Shown: positions 59,534 through 64,000 of the stretch, one piece after another
Layout of the letters: the number at the start of each line of letters is the position of its first letter
Numbering within the stretch: position 1 is the stretch's first letter
Source of the DNA: Actinoplanes teichomyceticus ATCC 31121
GTDB taxonomy: Bacteria > Actinomycetota > Actinomycetes > Mycobacteriales > Micromonosporaceae
Length of the DNA: 64,000 bases
Direction of reading: 5' to 3'
NCBI RefSeq assembly: GCF_003711105.1
Contig: NZ_CP023865.1
Location: forward strand, 7,795,001-7,859,000
Position numbers and translations under genes: made by a program
The notes under the pieces: model-generated
Databases searched by the model: none
Seen by the model: only the letters and a program-made list of their open reading frames with translations
What the model was told of the DNA's origin: nothing

Positions 59534-62235
59534 CGGTCTCCACTCCCCCGGGAGTTGTCGCCCACCAGGGCCAGGAACGCATCCTCCAGGCGGCGCCGCG
59601 GCACCACCCGGTCCACCCCGACACCGGCGCGCACCAGCGAGGCGACCACCTCGGCGCGCGGGGTGCCGTTCATGTCCACGATCAGGCCGGACGCGCCGTC
59701 CGCAGTCACCGAGCGCACCCCCAGGCCGCTGAGGACCTCGGTGGCGGCCGGCACGTCGGTCACCTCGATCGCCACCGACGGCGACTCGCCGACGATCTCC
59801 TCGACCGGGCCGGCCGCCACGATCCGCCCCTTGTTCACCACGACCGCGTGCGTGCAGGTCTGTTCCACCTCGGCGAGCAGGTGGCTGGAGACCAGCACGG
59901 CACGGCCGTCGGTGGCGTACCGCTGGAGCACCCGGCGCATCTCGGCGATCTGCGGCGGGTCCAGGCCGTCCGTCGGCTCGTCCAGCACCAGCAGCTCCGG
60001 CAGGCCCAGCATGGCCTGCGCGATGGCCAGCCGCTGGCGCATGCCGTGGCTGTAGTTCTTCGTCCGGCGGTGCACCGAGGCGCCCAGACCGGCGATCTCC
60101 AGCGCCTCGGCGAACCGGGCGTCCGCCCACGGGCGGCCGGTGGCCCGCCAGTAGGCCTCCAGGTTCTGCTGACCGGTCAGGTGCGGCAGGAAGCCGGGGC
60201 CCTCCACCAGCGCGCCGACCCGGGAGAGGATCTGCGCGCCGGGCACCAGCCGGTGCCCGAAGACGTAGATCTCCCCGGCGGTCGGGCTGGTCAGGCCCAT
60301 CAGCACGCGCAGCGTGGTGGTCTTGCCGGCGCCGTTCGGCCCGAGCAGGCCGACGACCTGGCCGCGCTCGACGGTGAAGCCGATCTCCTCGACCGCCACG
60401 AACCCGTCGCCGTACGCCTTGCGCAGGCCGCGGACCACCAGCGGGGTGTCGGCGTACGGTTTCGTCACCGCCGTCACCCGGCGCCGGCGGCGGGCCCGGT
60501 GCACCAGCAGCAGGACCGCGAGACCGAGCAGGAGGGCCAGGACGAGCGCGCCGAGGGCGTACCACCAGGCGGCCGCGGGCGAGGCGATCGGCGTGCCCAC
60601 CAGGGTGGGCAGCGTCAGCTGCCCGTCGACCGCCACGGTGTAGGTGGCCGGCGCGGCCGGGGAGAGGAACCCCTGGTCGCTGGTGGCGACGACGACCTGG
60701 AGGGTGTGCCCGGCCGCCATCTCCCGGACGATCGCCGGCAGGGTGACCGTCACCGGCCGCGCCCGGGCGATGTCCGCGGGCAGGCCGGTCAGCCGGACCG
60801 GGGCGACCAGGCCGGCGCTGAGCGTGGGCGTGCCGGCCGGGTCGACGTCGTAGAGCTTGACGAAGAGCACCGCCTCGCCGGTCGGGGAGGCGGCGCGCAG
60901 CCGCACCGTGGGCGCGCCGGCCACCTCGATCGCGCCGGAAAGCGGGGCGGTGGCGAAGGTGGCGTGCTGTCCCGGCACGTCGGTGGCCACGTTGCCGCTG
61001 AGCAGGGAACTGAGTCGGCTGCCCAGGCCGGGCAGGGCGGAGATCGCCGCCGGGTTGCCGTTCGGCGGGTTGGCGATCCGCCGCGCCGGCCCGGTGAGGT
61101 CCAGACCGGTGGCGCCGGTGCCGGTGACACCCGGGTACGCCTGCGTGGAGTACCCGTTGGTCACCAGGTCCCGGTCCGTCGCGCTGAACCCGGCCACCCG
61201 CGACCAGGTGAAGTCGTCGCCCGGCGCGCCGCCCTCGCCTCTCAGGTAGTGGTCGAGCCACTGGGCGGTGAGGTACCGGACCCGGTCCCGGTCGTTGCCC
61301 GGGCCGGACCCGCCGTCGTGCCCGCCGGTGAACCAGGCCACCTTGACCGGGGTGCCGTTGGCCGCGATGCCCCGGGCGTTGGCGTCCGCCTCGGAGAGCG
61401 GGAAGAGCGTGTCCACCGCGCCCTGGATCAGCAGCGTGGGCGCCTTGATCCGGTCGAGCACGGTGGCCGGGCTGGACCGGCGCAGCAGCTCCCGGGTGGC
61501 CGCGTCCGGCACGCCGGTGGTCGCCATCGAGAGGTAGGCGGCGCAGACGTCGGCGGCGAAGCGCCCGCAGGCCGGGTTGCCGCCGCCGGCGCTCGCGCCG
61601 AAGAAGACGCCGGCCCAGCCCTTCTTGAAGACCCCGGTGTCGGCGGTGTCCGCGGACTGCGGGAGGAAGGCGTGGCTCAGATCGTTCCAGGTGATGGACG
61701 GGACGATCGCGTCGACCCGGCGGTCCTGGCCGGCCAGCAGCAGCGCGAGCGCGCCGCCGTACGACCCGCCGACCACGCCCACCCGGGGGTCGCCGGGCGC
61801 GTCGGTGCGCACCTCCGGGCGCTGCGCCAGCCAGTCCAGCAGGCGCTGGGCGTCCCGGACCTCGTAGTCCGGGCTGTCCAGGTGGATCTCGCCGGTACTG
61901 CGGCCGAAGCCCCGGGCGGTCCAGGTGAGCACCGCGTAGCCGCGCTCGGCGAGCGACTCGGCGTCCGGGCGCACCGAGTCCTTGCTGCCGCCGAACCCGT
62001 GCGCGAGCAGCACCGCGGGCACCCGGCCGGAGCGGTCCCGGGGCAGCAGGAAGCGGGCGTCCAGCTCGACCGGCTGGTCGCCGGCCGGTCCGGAGCGGAC
62101 CGTGATCCGCAGCTCCTGGGCGCTCCAGGCGGCCCGGTCGGGCAGCACGGCCCAGATGGTCGCGGCGGCGAGCAGCACGAGCACCACCGCGGCGGTGACC
62201 GCCCGGCGCCGGGTCACCCGGAGGAACGCAGACAT
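59530..62235 (-). CDS. Fusion of extracytoplasmic S15-type hydrolase and ABC ATPase
   Basis: 901 residues, in order: membrane helix 1 (about 12-30); an alpha/beta hydrolase of the Xaa-Pro/CocE (S15) type (about 40-340) with Ser158 in GGSYGGA, Asp275 in GAVDTLFP, His306 in TGGHDGG; a jelly-roll domain (about 420-540) as in CocE/NonD proteins; helix 2 (about 557-578); and an ABC ATPase (about 599-890) with Walker A GPNGAGKTTT, signature YSHGMRQR and Walker B LLVLDEPTDGLDP. Predicted topology puts the hydrolase outside and ATPase inside. TAGGTT 7 bp before the ATG suggests a leaderless start. The permease gene follows. Confidence 0.93.
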   Translation of the reverse strand: MSAFLRVTRRRAVTAAVVLVLLAAATIWAVLPDRAAWSAQELRITVRSGPAGDQPVELDARFLLPRDRSGRVPAVLLAHGFGGSKDSVRPDAESLAERGYAVLTWTARGFGRSTGEIHLDSPDYEVRDAQRLLDWLAQRPEVRTDAPGDPRVGVVGGSYGGALALLLAGQDRRVDAIVPSITWNDLSHAFLPQSADTADTGVFKKGWAGVFFGASAGGGNPACGRFAADVCAAYLSMATTGVPDAATRELLRRSSPATVLDRIKAPTLLIQGAVDTLFPLSEADANARGIAANGTPVKVAWFTGGHDGGSGPGNDRDRVRYLTAQWLDHYLRGEGGAPGDDFTWSRVAGFSATDRDLVTNGYSTQAYPGVTGTGATGLDLTGPARRIANPPNGNPAAISALPGLGSRLSSLLSGNVATDVPGQHATFATAPLSGAIEVAGAPTVRLRAASPTGEAVLFVKLYDVDPAGTPTLSAGLVAPVRLTGLPADIARARPVTVTLPAIVREMAAGHTLQVVVATSDQGFLSPAAPATYTVAVDGQLTLPTLVGTPIASPAAAWWYALGALVLALLLGLAVLLLVHRARRRRRVTAVTKPYADTPLVVRGLRKAYGDGFVAVEEIGFTVERGQVVGLLGPNGAGKTTTLRVLMGLTSPTAGEIYVFGHRLVPGAQILSRVGALVEGPGFLPHLTGQQNLEAYWRATGRPWADARFAEALEIAGLGASVHRRTKNYSHGMRQRLAIAQAMLGLPELLVLDEPTDGLDPPQIAEMRRVLQRYATDGRAVLVSSHLLAEVEQTCTHAVVVNKGRIVAAGPVEEIVGESPSVAIEVTDVPAATEVLSGLGVRSVTADGASGLIVDMNGTPRAEVVASLVRAGVGVDRVVPRRRLEDAFLALVGDNSRGSGDR

Positions 62236-62359
62236 GGCGCCCAACCTAGCCCGGCGAGGCTGAGCACGGGCTGTGAACGTGCGCCGTACCGCCCGGCTAC
62301 CGTCCGCCGGTTAGCGTTGGCGGTCGGGAACCGCAGTCGATCGATCGGAGGCATCCGCG

Positions 62360-64000
62360 GTGGCAGACGATCTCACGCTGACCGTGACCCTGCGGCCGGC
62401 CGCCCTGGACGCCCGGCGGGGCATCGTCCGTCTGCACCCGGAGGTGATGGCCGCCCTGGCGCTGCACCCGGGCGACCCGGTGCGGCTGGCCGGGACGCGG
62501 GTCACCGCCGGGATCGTGGCCCGAGCCGAGGCCGGCGCCGGCCGGGCGCTGCTGTACGCCGACGACCTCACGCTCGGCAACCTCGGGATGCGCGACGGCG
62601 GCCAGGTCACGGTCACCCCGATCCCGGTGACCGCGGCGCGCCGGGTGATCCTGGCCGGCGCCCCGGAGATCGTCGCCGTGGTGTCCCCGGAGATGCTGCG
62701 GCTCGCGCTGCTCGGCAAGGTGGTCAGCGCCGGGGACGACGTGTCGCTGCTGCCGCAGGACGTGCTGCCCGAGGCGGGGCACCGGTCGCTGGTCGAGGCG
62801 GCCCGGCGCAGCCTGGCCAACCGGGTCGGGTACGCATGGACCAGCACCCTGCTGACCGTGGTGGACGTGGCCGCCACGGACGCCGCCCTGGTCACCATGG
62901 ACACCGTGGTGGGGTGGCAGGACGGCCCGGCGGCGGCGGCCACCGGCACGGTCGCGGTCCGTGGCGTACGCCCGCAGGGTCCGGCCTCCACCGATCCCGA
63001 GGTGCCGCCGCCCAGCATCGACGACCTGCCCGGTCTGCGTGCCCAGGCCAAGGAGCTGGCGGAGCTGCTCGACCTGGGCTTCCATCACCGCGAGGTGCTG
63101 GCCCGGCTGGGTACCCGGGTCAGTCTCGGCGTGCTGATCTCCGGGCCGTCCGGGTCCGGGAAGTCGGCGCTGGTCCGGGCGGTCGCCGCCACGGTCGGCG
63201 CCCCGGTACGCCCGGTGTGGGCACCCGAACTGGCCGCGCTCACCAACGACGCGGCGGCCGGCCGGCTCCGCGCCCTGGCCGCTGAGCTGCGCGGCGGCGA
63301 TCCGGCGGTCCTGCTGGTCTCGGACGTGGAGGCGCTCGCGCCCCGGGACGGGTCGGGACCCCTGCCCACCGTGTTCCGCCAGGTGCTGGCCGAGACGGTG
63401 GCGTCCGGCGCGGCGGTGGTCTGCACCACCAGCAAGCCGGAGTCGGTGGACCCGTCGCTGCGCGCCCCGGACCTGCTGGCGCTGCAGCTGACCGTGCCGC
63501 TGCCGGACGCCGCGATGCGCCGCGAGCAGCTGGGCGTGCTGACCCGTGGGATGCCGCTGGCCGAGGACGTACGCCTGGACGACGTGGCCGGCCGTACCCC
63601 CGGTTTCGTGGCCGCCGACCTGGGCGCGCTGGCCCGCGAGGCCGGGGTCCGGGCGGCGCTGCGGCAGAAGGAGTCGGACGCGCCGACCGTGACCATGGCG
63701 GACTTCGAGGCCGCGCTGGACGTGGTCCGGCCCACCTCGATGGCCGACTCGACGCTGGAGGTGGCCGCGGTGACCCTGGACGACGTCGGCGACCTGGCCG
63801 ACGTCAAGCAGGTGCTGACCGAGTCGGTGCTGTGGCCGCTGACCTACCCGGACACCTTCGCCCGGCTCGGCGTCTCCCCGCCCCGCGGGGTGCTGCTCTA
63901 CGGCCCGCCGGGCTGCGGCAAGACCTACCTGGTCAAGGCGATCGCCGGGACCGGCAAGGCGAACGTGCTCTCGGTCAAGGGCGCCGAGCTGCTCAGCAAG
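62360..64000 (+). CDS. CDC48/VAT-like AAA ATPase, N-terminal part (cut by window edge)
   Basis: 547 codons; the gene runs off the right edge. GTG at 62360 follows GGAGG at 8-bp spacing. A double-psi-barrel N domain (about 1-200), then the first AAA module with Walker A GPSGSGKSAL (Lys about 268) and a degenerate Walker B LLVSDVEALAP (Asp322-Val323, where Asp-Glu is usual), then the second module with an intact Walker A GPPGCGKTYL (Lys about 521). CDC48-like ATPases unfold proteins; actinobacterial relatives are hexameric. The start of the second module is complete, the rest is missing. Confidence 0.9.
   Translation, partial: MADDLTLTVTLRPAALDARRGIVRLHPEVMAALALHPGDPVRLAGTRVTAGIVARAEAGAGRALLYADDLTLGNLGMRDGGQVTVTPIPVTAARRVILAGAPEIVAVVSPEMLRLALLGKVVSAGDDVSLLPQDVLPEAGHRSLVEAARRSLANRVGYAWTSTLLTVVDVAATDAALVTMDTVVGWQDGPAAAATGTVAVRGVRPQGPASTDPEVPPPSIDDLPGLRAQAKELAELLDLGFHHREVLARLGTRVSLGVLISGPSGSGKSALVRAVAATVGAPVRPVWAPELAALTNDAAAGRLRALAAELRGGDPAVLLVSDVEALAPRDGSGPLPTVFRQVLAETVASGAAVVCTTSKPESVDPSLRAPDLLALQLTVPLPDAAMRREQLGVLTRGMPLAEDVRLDDVAGRTPGFVAADLGALAREAGVRAALRQKESDAPTVTMADFEAALDVVRPTSMADSTLEVAAVTLDDVGDLADVKQVLTESVLWPLTYPDTFARLGVSPPRGVLLYGPPGCGKTYLVKAIAGTGKANVLSVKGAELLSK

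Noticed and set aside
58476..59624. Long minus-strand reading frame rich in Arg/Gly across the riboswitch and ABC permease
   Set aside because: It is out of frame with the permease, which has clear membrane helices, and overlaps the SAM-I aptamer.

Overview
The window is very GC-rich, densely coded chromosomal DNA with GTG/TTG starts, short 4-bp gene overlaps and many genes that look leaderless. It has mycothiol biology (mshD, a mycothiol-dependent maleylpyruvate-isomerase-like protein), SseC/DUF1416, DUF2516, HBHA, GlnR and SigE-/SigJ-type sigma factors. Together with a chemotaxis gene (cheA), this points to a motile Actinomycete, most likely Actinoplanes or another Micromonosporaceae member. 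The assignment is inference from gene content. I saw no rRNA, tRNA, CRISPR array, prophage or insertion sequence.

Layout. 1-1.4 kb: cheA (cut by the window edge) and an OmpR-type response regulator. 1.8-7 kb: secreted CAP protein, murB, a DinB-like enzyme, and a GH1 beta-glucosidase with its LacI-family regulator. 7-12.8 kb: EI24/CysZ-like membrane protein, an ECF sigma factor with a membrane partner, an alpha/beta hydrolase, and the DUF2516-hbhA-XRE cluster known from mycobacteria, headed by a striking palindromic operator. 12.8-16 kb: a probable four-gene minus-strand operon of a Fur/Nur-like regulator, YgfZ, BKACE and asparaginase. 16-23 kb: PabC-like enzyme, nitrobindin with a tiny upstream membrane-peptide gene, DsrE protein, a DinG-like helicase with a decayed Nudix remnant, DUF402 and a SigJ-like factor. 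23-36.6 kb: phosphate and nitrogen physiology (DUF47-pit, pstSCAB, mshD, glnR), interrupted by an oxidoreductase, a Nudix hydrolase and a GH94 phosphorylase with a perfect CebR-type operator. 36.8-40.6 kb: membrane proteins, then a cysteine-rich leader peptide, thiosulfate sulfurtransferase and sseC. 40.6-48.6 kb: AI-2E family transporter, Cpn10 paralogue, PrsW protease, FUSC-like exporter, HD protein, DUF4031 and glpD. 48.7-55.9 kb: a 1686-residue LPxTG surface protein with eleven Ig-like repeats, then groEL under two CIRCE elements. 56-64 kb: GNAT plus HExxH pair, thrC under a SAM-I riboswitch, an ABC system whose ATPase is fused to an extracytoplasmic S15-type hydrolase, and the start of a CDC48-like AAA ATPase.

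How genes work together. Phosphate uptake is represented twice (high-affinity pst and low-affinity pit), and both promoters carry 11-bp-spaced PHO-box-like repeats. Beta-glucoside use may join the GH1-LacI pair and the distant GH94 gene in one CebR-like regulon. Sulfur and thiol metabolism appears in the attenuated sulfurtransferase operon, mshD and the mycothiol-dependent enzyme. The least conventional items are the hydrolase-ABC fusion, the leader-peptide attenuator, the SAM riboswitch on a threonine gene, the hbhA-operon palindrome and the small membrane peptide coupled to nitrobindin.
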